64,000 nucleotides of DNA, taken from positions 43,803,816 through 43,867,815 of the forward strand of contig CM037864.1 in assembly GCA_021292105.1 (NCBI GenBank), written 5' to 3'. Source of the DNA: Anadara kagoshimensis (Eukaryota; Mollusca; Bivalvia; Arcoida; Arcidae). Made by a program: the position numbers and the translations under genes. Positions 38,113 to 51,179 of the stretch are shown here, in pieces (position 1 is the stretch's first letter; every line of letters begins with the position of its first letter). The notes under the pieces were generated by a model. It saw nothing but the letters and a program-made list of their open reading frames with translations. It did not search any database and had not been told where the DNA came from.

Positions 38113-39919
38113 AAATAAATTGAATTAAGTATGGCACATAACATGCTGAAACACTGATTTATATAGATCAGAGTGTGAATGATATAGCTTACAAAATCGA
38201 AACCTGTTTTTGCACCAAATGCTTACGAATTTTTCTTTTTTACAATGAAAGAGAAGTAAATGGAACTACACTAGCCTTCAAACCACTCTTTAGCTGACTT
38301 TCTGGTAAAAAGTGAACTTGCACTACAAAATGTTGATAGCAAAAGCAACACTACATTTGGTTTTATTAAAACTGGTAAGAACTACGAGAGCTGAATGTTA
38401 TGCCGTGAGCCTTCTGTTAAAGGAGATGAACACCGACGTCCCTTTTGAACCCCTCTATTTCCTGATTATTTAAATCCGTGTATCCGAAGGCCAGTGCCAT
38501 TTTGTAAGTTAATTCAACAAGGTATTACTCCTAAGTAAATAAGGCTAATGTTAAAGAAAATTGTGAAAGAGCAGGGTCCAATATTTGCTAAAAACGGTTA
38601 AGCACCTAAGGTTATCCATACATATATGATAGCAACACTAGGGAATCATTTTAAAATTCTGGAAACGTAGATAAAAATCACGGTATTGTTATGACTGACA
38701 GATGAGCTACAGAAAATATGAGGACAATGAGTTAGCATTTCACAGAGAAGAATACACTCCATTCTGACACCCTGCCATGTTAAAGTTTTGAGCCTATTGG
38801 GCTTATAGCAATTAATCAGAAGCACACAAGATGCACTTTGTCGCATGTTTATCTGAACCGTTTAGTGGTAGATCCTGCTAGCTCTCATAAGAGCTTTGTA
38901 CTATGAAGGCAAAGTGGGTGCATTATTTGATCTGGGACCCCAAACAACAGTATAATCAATGGAACCACCCTGGTTTACCTCCACCAAAGAAAGCAGAGAA
39001 AGACTGTTCTATCATCTGGAAAGGTTATGAACACGATTAACTTAGATAATGATGGTATTCAGATGGTATGTGTAGATTATTTCCAAAAGGGACAAAAAAT
39101 TAATGTTAATAATTTGTATTACTTGTGAGGCTGTTACGGAAAAATATTCAACTCAAGTGCTGTGGTCAACTAAGACAATTCTACCATTGTCTAGACTGCA
39201 ATTAACAATGTCGGCTTTAAATTTAAATTGATTGAGTGGTCAACGTATTACTTAAGCTTGCATATCAGTCTTTTGTCTATTACCAACACTGAAAACCGCA
39301 ATTTACATTACCCAATTTTATAGTCAGATGGTGACGTTATATATTCATTGGAGGACTTTTTGAATTTTCAAGAAAAATAATTCTTTAAAAGTCACATTGA
39401 ATTCCTTAAACATCGCTGACAAAACTGTATAGAGACCGATATTATGTTGAAAAATAATGCAATATTATCACCAAAATCCAAACAATTACATATGAGATTC
39501 ATAACATATCAAAGAATATATGTTTAAGTAATGATTGTAAGTCTACCTATTAAAGCAATGTCCTTCTTAAAAGTTTGATGCATTACGACATGCATAGTTA
39601 TTCGGTATTTTGGCATTTACAACCATGGCTTCTACATACTTACTATTTTGTAAGAACATGTGGCAAACTCTATATGAAAGACTGTTCTGGAATAGGCTTT
39701 TTTGCATTTCAAACACAAGTTTCGATTTTGACCGTCAATTCCAAACCATGATCTGATTAAAGCAGTATTTCAGTATGGTTTTGGTTTTGGTTATGAATCT
39801 AATAAATCATGTAGATTTCATCAGTGTACTATACAAAAGGAACAGATAATGAACAAATACTTAATTATAGCCACCACTTTATTTTTAGAAATTGTTATGA
39901 ATTGGGTTTAAATATTTAA
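38113..39919. other. Mostly unique; possible unidentified degraded coding remnant
   Basis: Around 38690-38940 the + strand base composition looks coding-like in pieces (for example a frame reading RKYEDNELAFHREEYTPF and another reading EGKVGALFDLGPQTT). Stops and frameshifts interrupt it, and I recognise no family. Confidence 0.25.
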
Positions 39920-41535
39920 ACATTTCAGTAAAGCCTCTTCAATTTTAATTTGGCAACCTCAAGTTATGCTGAAATGTTAAAAAGAGCAAAGTACAATCTT
40001 TTGCTAAAACATGCAATTTCAATAGCAATGAGAAATCATATGCCAAAAATTGAAACAGTCGCCATTTTGTTTTTGAAATTATGAGTATATTATTAAATTC
40101 GGAATGACCTCTGCAAGTTTTGAATTTAGAACCCTCAAATTATATTTAAAAAGCATGTTATCAACTTTTACTAACATTTGCCTCCCCAAGTAAATTTTTG
40201 CACTGGTAGACTATAAATTAAAATCACCATTTTGTATTTAGAATTATGGGTTCAAAACCTCAAAATTGAACTTGAAATCCGCCATTTTTGAATTTGGCAT
40301 TCTCGACTTATGTTAAATAAAACAGCATGTTACCAACTTTGACCAAAATTTGTCAACCCAAGTAACATTTTTGCATTGGTACATCAGAAATTTAAGTCGC
40401 CATTTTGTTTTTGGAATTATGGGTTCAAAAACTCAAAATTGAGCTTGGTATCCGCCATGTTTTAATTCAACATTCTCGAATTATGTTAAATAAACCATGT
40501 TAGCAACTTTTACCAAAGTTTGTCGACCCAAGTAACATTTTTGCATTAATACACTATGAATTTAAGTCGCTATTTTGTTTTTGGAATTATGGGTTCAAAA
40601 ACTCAAAATTGAGCTTGGTATCCGCCATTTTTAACTCGGCATCCTCGAATTGTGTTAAATAAACCATGTTACCAACTTTTACTAAAATTTGTCAACCCAA
40701 GTACAATTTTTTCCATTGATACACCATTAATTTTAGCCGCCATTTTGTTTTTGGAATTATGGGTTCAAAACCTCAAAATTTAGCTTTGTATCCGCCATTT
40801 TTGAACTCGGCATCCTCAAATTGTGTTAAATAAACCATGTTACCAACTTTTACTAAAATTTGTCAACCCAAGTACAATTTGTTGCATTGGTACATCATTA
40901 ATTTTAGCCACCATTTTGTATTTAGAATTATGGGTTCAAAACCTCAAAATTGAACTTGAAATCCGCCATTTTTGAATTTGGCATTCTCGAATTATGTTAA
41001 ATAAAACAGCATGTTACCAACTTTGACCAAAATTTGTCAACCCAAGTAACATTTTTGCATTGGTACATCAGAAATTTAAGTCGCCATTTTGTTTTTGGAA
41101 TTATGGGTTCAAAAACTCAAAATTGAGCTTGGTATCCGCCATGTTTTAATTCAACATTCTCGAATTATGTTAAATAAACCATGTTAGCAACTTTTACCAA
41201 AGTTTGTCGACCCAAGTAACATTTTTGCATTAATACACTATGAATTTAAGTCGCTATTTTGTTTTTGGAATTATGGGTTCAAAAACTCAAAATTGAGCTT
41301 GGTATCCGCCATTTTTAACTCGGCATCCTCAAATTGTGTTAAATAAACCATGTTTACTAAAATTTGTCAACCCAAGTACAATTTGTTGCATTGGTACATC
41401 ATTAATTTTAGCCACCATTTTGTTTTTGGAATTATGGGTTCATAAACTCAATATTTAGCTTGGTATCCGCCATTTTTGAATTTAGCACCCTCAAATTAAG
41501 TTAGAAAAGCATGTTACCAACTTTTACTAAAAGTA
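39920..41535. repeat. 170-bp satellite, about 9 units with a 684-bp higher-order repeat
   Basis: CATTTTGTTTTTGGAATTAT or close variants recur at 40063, 40228, 40401, 40571, 40741, 40912, 41084, 41254 and 41416, steps of 162-173 bp. Each unit also has GGGTTCAAAA-CTCAAAATT, ATCCGCCATTTTT and AACCATGTTA-CCAACTTTTAC. The block starting at 40228 and that starting at 40912 share unit-specific variants over more than 500 bp (GTATTTAG in the first unit, then CCATGTTTTAATTCAACATT in the next). Four units were therefore duplicated together 684 bp apart. Confidence 0.95.
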
Positions 41536-41950
41536 CCGCTTTACGTCACATTTTTTTATTTTGTTTCTAGTCTATGTCACTGACCTGCTTCCCCAAACGT
41601 ACTTATGGAAATTCGCCAAAATGCAAAATAACTATACTGAAGATACCGCTTAAGAAAATGGAGCATTTGATAAATTATTTATTTTTCAAGAAAAAATCGG
41701 TTAACAAAAGGGCACAAACTATGCACGATTGATTTGCTGATTTGTTTCTTTATTCCTATGAAGCCGATATCACAAATTGGGAAGGCGGTTGCCAAATCAT
41801 AAAACTCCAATGACGTATAAAAAGTCATCTATCTCTTGAACTTCATTTCTAGAATATGTGAATGTCATCTAATCTAATAAGCTCGAAATAAATACATAAA
41901 TCTGACTCTTCATTTGCTACTTTAGATTTACACGTTTACCTTAATTAGGA

Positions 41951-42098
41951 TTGAACGAAATGCATTATTTGAAATTATATGACAAACGTGATGACTTCAA
42001 TTTTCCAACTTGTTAATTATTCTTTTCTATGCAGCAATATACCTGCTTATCCTGTTTATGTTGCATTTATTTCACAGTTAATACGCTAATTCAAGGCT
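41951..42098 (+). mobile_element. PLE-family RT fragment, 5' part of an interrupted copy
   Basis: Sense codons read KLYDKRDDFNFP and continue to a frameshifted SNIPAYPVYVAFIS remnant and QLIR-like codons. The copy stops at about 42098 and appears to resume at 42755. Confidence 0.75.
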
Positions 42099-42754
42099 AT
42101 GGAATTTACTGACCCTGCAAAACAATATTCGACCACCTAACATAATATTCACTTATATCGTTAAACAAAACAATTATAATAAATCCAAGATGGCCACCAA
42201 AAAAGATAATTTTAAATTAAAATTCAATAACAAATCAACAGCTTAACCTTTTGAGTTGAAATTTGATATTTGATCAATTAAATATTTATATTAATGAAAA
42301 AAATATCGTTGTAAAATTCAATATGGCCGCCCCATGCTGGAAGCTCAATCACTGTCTGTTGATCAAATACCAACAGATCTAAGTGTTTTTTCATCTGATA
42401 TTTCTTATTTACTCCTGGTTTCTTATTTGTTCTAGTACTCACTTGAACCTTATTGTTTAGTTGTGACACAAGAGAATACAAACATCTGATCATTATCCGT
42501 TATTCTATCCATCTAACTCTGAATAAGCAGCAAGTCTTGAGTCTGCGTATTTATAGTTTACACAAGGACCTGATGTATCTCGCCCTGAACTCGAGAATGT
42601 AGTATTTGGATCCGCAACCCTCAAATAACCGCTGACTCCTTGCCAAGTACTTCCTTGCTCAACTCATTTGATATAAAACTAGTCAGTTAAGCCTTATTTT
42701 CCCCCATATTTATAAAATTGTTTAAATTCTCAGGCAACATGGAATTCCATCTCT
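42099..42754. mobile_element. Insertion (~656 bp) splitting a PLE copy
   Basis: The RT codons before and after this block belong to consecutive parts of the same family sequence, so the block is probably a later insertion. It carries AAGATGGCCACC (42187) and AATATGGCCGCC (42320) in a 145-bp segment that has an inverted partner at 44.5 kb. Terminal repeats or a target duplication were not identified. Confidence 0.5.
42187..42331 (+). repeat. GGCCGCC-type repeat, direct member of an inverted pair
   Basis: Aligns with the reverse complement of 44511-44664. Shared words include AAGATGGCC, GATAATTTTA/GATAATTTAA, AAATTCAATA, AACAAATCAAC, CTTAACCTTTT, AATTAAATATTTATA and TTGTAAAATTCAATATGGCC. Confidence 0.82.
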
Positions 42755-43083
42755 CTTCTGCATTCTTTAAATCTCTTTATACAACGGTGCAAACTGCCAA
42801 CAAATGAATTGTTGATGCAAGGATAGCGCAAGCCTTGGCTTATTGGGGCCCTAATAAAGTTTTATGGCTGTCATCACAATATAGTATGGTGACTGTATCC
42901 GGAAATACCATGGATATGTTCCATGTTCCTTTCTTTCTAAAAAGTGTGGGGTACTCAACTATCCTTCCAGGTCACTTGTTCTCACAAGGATGTTCCTGTG
43001 TTAAACTTCATCTGAAAATTTCAAGATTTTTACTTTGCTTCATAATTGTGATTTTGACATGGATTAGTATGTTTGTTTTGAAT
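42755..43083 (+). mobile_element. PLE-family fragment, 3' part of an interrupted copy
   Basis: Resumes at the FIQRCKL-like codons (TTATACAACGGTGCAAACTG). It continues through the HSIVD-like region (GCTGTCATCACAATA) into the 3' UTR and ends at the terminus ACATGGATTAGTATGTTTG. The 143-codon open frame at 42835-43266 is read-through of RT and UTR in mixed frames and is not a gene. Confidence 0.82.
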
Positions 43084-44510
43084 TTATTCTTTTCGTCTGG
43101 TTCAAGCCTTTACAAACAATCTACTCTAACGCTATTTTCTAAAACGATATTTTGTGGTTTTGTGGTTACTGCGAGACTATCTTCAAAGTGCATATTGTGG
43201 TTTTTCAATGCTGTTAACCAATGTCTTACCGTATATTATCGTACAGTATTTTATATTTTTCGGTAGCGTTATGGAGTTTTAACAATCAAAACAATAATTG
43301 CTAAATAATATCATTGTGCCAGTGAAAGCAGGAAGAGGTAACGGTGAAAGTGATATACTGGACAAAAAGACGTAAGTGTAGTTTACATAACATCATAAGG
43401 TAGTTTACGACCAATCAACAAACATCTGATGTAGCCACAGGTTGATGATGTCATCCAGAAATATCCAGAAAAGGATATAAAGATTTGTACCATGATAGAG
43501 AGTATGGCATTGGTTAAAAGCATTCGAAAAACGCCAATGCACAAACTTTTGATAACTTTGTAGATTTGCAGATAGAACAAAATGTCATCTAAGGAATGAG
43601 CATTCTATAAAGTCTGACAAGAAAAAAATAAATCAAAAACACAACAATCCATCCACAAATCACAATCATAGAGCATTAAAACCAGTAAGACCTGTTGAGA
43701 ATAATTCGATTTAAAGAATAATACATGTACTGCAGAATAGAGATGGAAAGTTGAAAAATGGAATAATTTAATATACATATGGACGAGAATAAAGAATGAA
43801 TCTGATTTTTTTAGTTTTATATCAAATGAGATAAACAAAAATGGTATATGGCAAGCAGTTAATGGTTCGGTTAGGGTTTTTTGGATGCGAATGCTTTATT
43901 CTCGAGTACTGGCCGGGGAAATCAGGTTTTTGAGCAAATCATAAAGAGGCAGACATAAGAATTGTTCTTTGTGCCAGAGAAACCAAAGAAACAGATAATG
44001 GTCGGACGCTTATCCTTTGTAGCTATACAGATGTTTTTGTTATGGTCTTGGTTTTTGTTTTACAATTAATGTTTTGGAAATAAAAGATTGTTTTTCAATC
44101 CTATATTTATAGCTGTTGAATTGTTGAACAGGGGAAATATGTTATATTCTGATCATACTTATATAATAAATATAAGGGATATACGTATAGAATATATTGC
44201 TGCAAGGTGCTTGTGGATGTTAAGATGTTAATCATGTTACTGTTGGACGTCTTTGAATGTTTGAATAAGCGAGAGGATTATTTTTTATTGCAGACATCAA
44301 AAGTCATAGCTATTAAATTAATTCAAATGATATTTATTGAAAACTTAAAAAATTGTTCGGCTTCGTTATTTAAATTATTTAATTTACATAAAATAAGTTT
44401 AAAGAGCAGTCCTGATAATATTTTCACATAATATGTAACATACACACATTAGTTTTATGTCATCCTTTAAAATGCAGCGCGATGATTATAAGTCGGCCAT
44501 CTTAAAAATG
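43084..44510. other. Unique sequence, nothing recognised
   Basis: No gene. AAAATGGTATATGGCAAG at about 43839 is like one end of the 58-bp palindrome family. Confidence 0.45.
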
Positions 44511-44664
44511 GTGGCCATATTGAATTTTACAACCAATATTTATTCATGGAAAATTGGTATAAATATTTAATTGATAAAATACAAAATTTCAAATAAAAAG
44601 GTTAAGTAGTTGATTTGATATTGAATTTTTATACTTAAATTATCTTTTTGGCGGCCATCTTAGA
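44511..44664 (-). repeat. GGCCGCC-type repeat, inverted member
   Basis: Reverse complement of 42187-42331 with moderate divergence. The segment just beyond it (44745-44800) carries ACCATGTTTCCTACTTTTAA and GTCACATTTTTG, weakly like the 170-bp satellite unit. The two repeats may therefore share ancestry. Confidence 0.8.
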
Positions 44665-47519
44665 TTGGCAGCCATATTTTCATTAAACGGAAAAAGTCAA
44701 GGTGGAAACATACCTAGCCTGACTAAGTACATATAGGGCAATAAGATCCACCATGTTTCCTACTTTTAACAAAAAAGTTTAGGGGGTGTCACATTTTTGG
44801 GATCTGCCCCCTGACTAATAGGGTAATTTGAAAGGCATTGCTTGGCAGTACTTAACCTTTCAGCCTAACAGTTCAGATGCGATACCCATTCCTTCTGATA
44901 ACTATATGACGCCAGTCACTCTTATGGTTGATGTTCTAAAATAGTTTTGATGTTGTTGGTTATGTATTTTCGGTAAACATATTTTCAGATGACATGACCC
45001 TGTAGCTGATAACAATGTTTTATCAGTATTTATAGCAATGTTGTTAAAAAATTTGATGGCAATGGTACAACCTTTTTGTACCTTAATTGCTCAACGCACG
45101 GTTGTTTTTGTAAAACTTATTTCATCACTCTATATTAAATTTGGGGGGTTTCCCCAGCTACTATATACCAAATTAAATCAATATAACTGACATTGAGAGC
45201 TGCCAAATCACAAAAATATTTGACCTGTTACACAAGACCCTAAAATAAAATCAATTTTAACACCTACTGTATTACAACAACACAATATCGAGATAACGCA
45301 AATACACTACTTCAAACTTAAAAAGTACATGGGTACTTTAGATTTTATTTTTTCAAATAACCCACGTTGGATCATTAACGTCATTTTGGAACCGTAAAGT
45401 GCAGACTATTAAATTCTATTAGAAGATACATGCATAACCAAAAAGCCACTTTTGACTTTTTTTAAGATCAGATATCTATAAGCGGGTCTAACCGTTTATG
45501 TTCAAGAAAATGTGTCTTACGTCACATAAATATCCATATGTAAATGACACAGGAATCTAAACGAAACGGTTTCTATGACGTCAAAATTTAAAAGGGTTTT
45601 CAACTCAAAAAAGAATTATTGCGGTTTTGTGAAAATTGTTTTCTACAATTTTTAGAAAATATTTAAATAATGTTTATCAAAGCATGCAAGCTTAAGCTTA
45701 AGAATGAATTTATCAAGAGCTTTCTTATTCTTAGATGGATACGAATGTGTGTAATGTCGTTTGAGCGGCTATTTCCGGAATTGGATTAACATAAATTCGG
45801 ATCATGAAATAACATTTTGTTTTACGGATATTGTGAATTTTATTTCAGAATAATTTTTAAAAAACTATTGTAAATATAAGAATTAACTGTGATTTTTCAG
45901 GGTCATGAAGTAATTAACAAGATTTAAAACTAACAAATATAGAATGAGTTCATCAGGTTGGCGCGCGTATTGTTTTTGTTTACACCATGCATTCGGAATG
46001 TTTAACTCTTATTAACGAGAGACTGATGGCTGATTTCGTATTCGTATAAACTTTTATTTTAATTAATCTAAAAGTTACTTCCTGTGCGAGATATTACAGA
46101 ATTCATGTCTTGAAGGAAAACAAAATTCCTACCTTGACTATTTCGTCGTCAGAATTACAAAGCCAGAAACAAAACAAACTTGTATAAAGCCCGCACCTAC
46201 TCAAACCGATAGTGAGACCTGGGCTTCCAGTAGATCTAGTGCCGAGAGTAAATACAGTGTCATAATCAAAACGTTTACCTATATCTCATTCTAGAAACTT
46301 TGCATGGAACGGGCACAATGGGTGACAACGTTTTTTTAAATAAGGGATATTGGATTCATATTGTCCGTTGCTTTACTGTTACTAGTGTGATACCACTCAT
46401 TGGTGTCACCTTTGTAGATGATACCAATCAGTTGAACTTTAAATTCTGCTCTCAAAAGGTAACATCAATCAGTCATATATGGTATGGTTAAAGGCATATT
46501 GTATCATTAATATTGCAAAGTTCATAGAGAAAAAATAAAAAAGATAAAAATTACAACCATAAATGATATTTAATTGTCCAAAAACCTCAACGTGTGGTGT
46601 CAAATAAACATATGGACCAGGGCAGCGTTGACGTCCTAAACGTTCCCTTTATCAAATAGTTATATTCTTGTGAGCAGTCACCTTGTTTTAGTGAGGATCA
46701 CAGCTTCTAAATTAAACCCTTAACAAGGCTAGTATCTAGATACAAGTTACACGATTTCTATTGATCAAACTACTTGTTATGCATTTTAGCATACGTGTGG
46801 TCCTAATGCAGTAGAAACACTGACATCAAACTTCTCAAATATGACGCGGAATCGAACAAGGAATGCACCGATGATGCATAACAGTACATGTACATAAATT
46901 AAAATAAAGCTTTGATCTGACCTTGATATCTTTTGACATTGCAATCCGCCAGAATCGCATTATTTCATTATTGCATATATATATATAAGTAACTTACCTT
47001 GCCATTTTTCGCCATTAGAATCTGTCACAGGCACAAATTATTCAAATTGCAACATAAAAACACTTTATCATTCTCCATTGATGCATACACTTCATTGCCA
47101 TTTCTTGTTGTATTTTAACTGGAGACGTGGACCAATTTTAAGATAAATATATTTATTTTTTGTGTTAATGTATTGAAATATGATATGAACTTCCTGGTTT
47201 AAGATGCATGTTTGGTTTATTTGTACTTCCTTGTGTCGTCCATTTTAAATGTTTCTTATTGCTTTACTTATGTAATAAATTTAGTTTTTGGGGGTACAAA
47301 GCAACAGTGTCAACAAACCTCAAGTAGAGCATTAATAGTTTTAAATTCGTTGATTGTTTTATCCCTTCCCATAATGGCCAAGTGACAATTTCCGTCGGCA
47401 ATAAAGTTATGAATTTGTTGCAAATTCTAGTCATATTGATTTTTTTAATATAAGCAATAATGTCAACAAATCTTGGGTAGAATTCAAGCTGACCTTCTTA
47501 TTTTAAAAGCAAATTTAAA
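44665..47519. other. Unique sequence, nothing recognised
   Basis: No gene or well-defined repeat. The open frame at 46300-46491 has no family resemblance. Confidence 0.5.
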
Positions 47520-47768
47520 AAAAAAAAACTGGCAAGTTAAATGACTTACACCAGGATAATGAGACCCTATGCTGAGGATGGTTAAACATCTAGCTAACTA
47601 TACCCGACATGTTTGAAATCAAAATTAGGAATGAAGGATATATGAAAATCTATGCCAGATAATTTGAGATCCAGGGTCATCATACTTATCAACAATATTG
47701 TGATGCCAACCTTAAATTTTTTCAGGATCTTGATAATACTAGGCTTGCAATATCTGTTGGTAGCTTGC
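47520..47768 (-). mobile_element. PLE-family fragment: 3' UTR and RT end
   Basis: In + orientation: AACTGGCAAGTTAAATGAC, ACACCAGGATAATGAGACCC, ATCATACTTATCAACAATAT and TAGGCTTGCAATATC in family order. Confidence 0.78.
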
Positions 47769-47904
47769 ATCGTTGTATACAATTTAAATTATATTTCTAT
47801 GACCATCTGTTGAAAACTCTCGTTAGCATGACCATCAAGCTTTGTGGCCATAGGTTAACTGCCAGTGTTACCCTTGTTTATGATGTGTAATATATAAAAA
47901 ACGC

Positions 47905-48030
47905 AAATACAAAAACATACCAGTCCATTTCCAAATCACAATCCCAAAGTAAAGTAAAAAGTTAAGACTTTAGTTAAACGCGTGAACTTCCATCAGGGAA
48001 GTGAGATCGCATTCTCCTGAAGGGTGAACA
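47905..48030 (-). mobile_element. PLE-family 3' UTR terminal fragment
   Basis: In + orientation: ACATACCAGTCCATTTCC, CGTGAACTTCCATCAGGG and TCTCCTGAAGGGT. Confidence 0.8.
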
Positions 48031-48527
48031 AGTAATTTTCTTAAATAAGCAATCATCAGTGAAATATAATGCAACGGGTCGGTATTTTTTTCAAATCGTA
48101 TTCTCTGATGATAACATTTGTTAAATATGAAATTAGTTGAGACCGTTGGTCTGGTAAACAAGTTTTTAAGTACTGAATAATACTTAGCTGATAGACCTTT
48201 ATCCCACTAAACATTCGTTGGCAAATTTTTAAAAATGATTTTGCCGTTGGTTGGTTGTCCGCTCGAGTTTGGTTTATTGATGTCTGGCACCATAACGTTT
48301 TAACGACTGTGTGTTTTACTGAATGTTGTTTTAAATGATACAAAAAGGTTCTAGAGTTGAATTGGTTTACTGCTAGCTCGTGTGAGTTTTAACTTCAAAA
48401 AATAGCGTTTCTAAATATAACAAATCAATCAAAAGGAGTTTGTGCTTGTGAAATTGTTCACTTTATTGCATCAAAACGTTTCGTTTTTGGATATGTAAAG
48501 CGTTGTATTAATTCCTAAATAATCACG

Positions 48528-48948
48528 TACGCCACGAAAGACTATTTAAAACCATATGATATACGTAATAACTTAAATTGTTCTATAGACAACTTTCCTA
48601 TTTCATCCAGTAATATAACTATTTATGGTGTATTTACTTCCCAGATATTAAGCTACGGTAGAGCTTGTTTCAACTACGGGAACTTCATACAACTTTATAC
48701 ATAAAAATTATGAAAAACATCGAAATATGTCTCTGTGTTTAGGTTGGTCCTAGATATATTGACGTCCCGTAGTTCCATGTACCTTTCGTTTCCCGTATTT
48801 TGATTACACACATGGAGGATGTCGCTTGCCCCTTTGGAACATCCAGTCTAACTTTCCTTTCGGGTGAAAATACGCGTGTTTAACTTGAATTGGCCAGTTT
48901 TACTTTGGGTTTTTCATTGAACTTTGAACATGGGCTGTTTTGTTTTTG
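48528..48948 (+). mobile_element. PLE-family RT C-terminus and 3' UTR
   Basis: Begins in the HERLHLKLYDKR region (CACGAAAGACTATTTAAAAC) and continues through SIVNF-like codons and YGVFTSQ (TATGGTGTATTTACTTCCCA). About 120 bp after 48704 is deleted. The 3' UTR then ends at 48948 (ATGGGCTGTTTTGTTTTTGAT). Confidence 0.8.
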
Positions 48949-49788
48949 ATCCATTGAATACATGACATTCCAATATTACATGATCGCATTACGAAGGTAA
49001 AAACTTCGTTACAGCAATGAGAAGATAATTTTGTGAGTAGTACGTATTCACTTAACAAAAATTCTTTTATAAGCAGAAAGCTTGACAATATTAATCAGCC
49101 TCCAAACTCGTGTAGAAATAGACTATATCGTATACGTAGCATGGGAACGATTTAGAATTATCCTTCTTGTGAAGTGCATGATACAACACCGTTATGCCAT
49201 TGTCAGTAAAATAGTTTTAGGTTCTCTTGGTGGTGAACACGATTCGGTCTACACGCCTACAATAAGAGCGACCTATAGATCCCAATATAAAAAGATGTCA
49301 ATTGGTTGCACTGCCTTACACCTTGTTCAATCTTAGCATTATTACATTTAAAAATGACGATGCATTCAGGTAAACGTAAAGAAGGTTTATTTGAAAAAAA
49401 ATCTGAATTATTTTTACATCTATAATATATATTAAAAATAAACAAATGCCGTTATGTGTGTGTTGTTCTAATTCTTATTGATATTGAATGTACAGTTGTA
49501 TAGAGAGGGTTATATTAGTGAACATAAATGGGTGGCCAGGAATGCAGGATATCGAATGTTCATTTATTTTATCTTTTGACTGGGTTGGATTTAAATTTTA
49601 ATAACTTTATTCATTTGAATAATCTTTAAACGACCACACCCTTTAATATTGAAATATTATTTAATTTTCTTTATCCGAAAATATATATCTTCACAGATCA
49701 CAGGAGTTTCTATACAAAGCGTTGACTACACGCTTGTTTTTCGGTTACATGTCCCACATGTTGCGGATGCAACTAGCTAATCAAGAGT
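48949..49788. other. Unique sequence, nothing recognised
   Basis: No gene or repeat recognised. Confidence 0.5.
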
Positions 49789-49912
49789 CGTTTACACTTC
49801 CGGAGCACAGGGCTCACTTCCCTGGTTCACGTGTTTAACCTATCTTGTCAGTTTCAAAGTTTTTACTTTCCTTGATTGTGATTAAGACATGGACTAGTAT
49901 GTTTGTTTTTGT
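49789..49912 (+). mobile_element. PLE-family 3' UTR terminal fragment
   Basis: ACTTCCGGAGCACAGGGCTC, GTTCACGTGTTTAACCT, TTGTCAGTTTCAAAG and TAGTATGTTTGTTTTTG. Confidence 0.85.
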
Positions 49913-50781
49913 ACTCATTGCAAACGCGGTTTTTCTGAACTTTAATTTGAGTTTTTCTTTGTTCTAGCTTCAAGACATAAACTTCAAGATCAAGATTGTT
50001 TCACTTATATCGAAGCGGCCAGTTCTTATAGAGGAGACAATTGACCTATGGCAACCAAACAAGGAATTTTTACATACTCGTATTAACAAGATCTGCCTAG
50101 GCATAAGAAGAACTGTAATCCACTAGACCTACTTTGTATGTAGCTCAAAGTCTGGCGTTCTCACCCATATGACTTGTATGGTTTCGTTTTATCGACTGGG
50201 TTTGGTATGTTGCCGTGGCAATTGTTAAGTGCATATGTTCAGCAATAATTTGTTTCCATATTACTTTTCCCTTGCAATGGTTTTTAACGACAGAAAAAGA
50301 GCACATGAGCTTAAGACTGTGATCTTAAGACTGTTTGAAATATGATTTTTTTTCAATTTGTGTGTTTTAAGTTTAACCGAGATATAAGCTTTTGTATATA
50401 TTGATACCCTGATTTTGTTCCGGATTTTGAACCGGGAAGTCTGCCGACTTGTTCTTATCCAATCAGAAGTTGTTGTTTAAAGACATGGTACTTTTCTCAT
50501 TCATTCTTGAATATATAGTTTCTAAAGACTATTATACCTGGCTGGATAAAATAAATTCCTTACAGATAAAAATGTCATATTTTAAAAATAATTTATAAGT
50601 AATACATATTTTAATAAAAGGAATCTCATAAAGATGAAATTGACCCGTGGCAATTAAATTATTAAGTATTGAGTTGCTTGACGTAATATGTTCAGTGGCA
50701 CTTTTAGAGATACATCTAAAACAAACTGGTCCTTGTTTCAAAATAATTTTTAAATTTTTACCTTAAGTCTTGCAAATTATT
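49913..50781. other. Unique sequence, nothing recognised
   Basis: No gene or repeat recognised. Confidence 0.5.
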
Positions 50782-50918
50782 CTTTTAGGTGCTTACCTTT
50801 CCGGAGTATCAGAATTCACTTCCCTGGTGGAAGTTCGTGTTTATTTTATTTTAACTGTTTTAGAAGTTTTCAGTTGCTTTTAAAATTGTGTTATGAACAT
50901 GAAATTGTATGTTTGATT
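50782..50918 (+). mobile_element. PLE-family 3' UTR terminal fragment
   Basis: GGTGCTTACCTTTCCGGAG, TTCCCTGGTGGAAGTTCG and the terminus GTATGTTTGAT. Confidence 0.82.
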
Positions 50919-51179
50919 TTTTTCTTTTTCTCGTTTTTTGTTTCTTTTTTTATTGCTAAAATGTAAAGATAATCAGGAATTTTGGTGTCATTTTGAAGAT
51001 CTCTTCAAGTTTATATCATCTATTTTTATTTATTTATTTATTTATTTTTGTTTTTACAAAATATTCATTTGTAGTTCTAAAGCTAATTTTAAGTTCAGGA
51101 AAATCTTAGATAGAGAAAGTGAACTGGGGATATAGATGACAATCTTAAAGGTTATTTTCATTTTGAACACTTGTTTGGG

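Noticed and set aside
38690-39080. Degraded gene with frames such as RKYEDNELAFHREEYTPF
   Set aside because: Too many stops and shifts, no recognised family and no splice-site support; left as a possible remnant only.
42835-43266. 143-codon open frame as a novel protein
   Set aside because: It runs through the RT end and the 3' UTR of a PLE copy in a shifted frame, then into flanking DNA.
45560-45600. CGAAACGG followed by GACGTC as a fifth hammerhead
   Set aside because: No stem II or CUGAUGA box lies upstream and the spacing to GTC is wrong.
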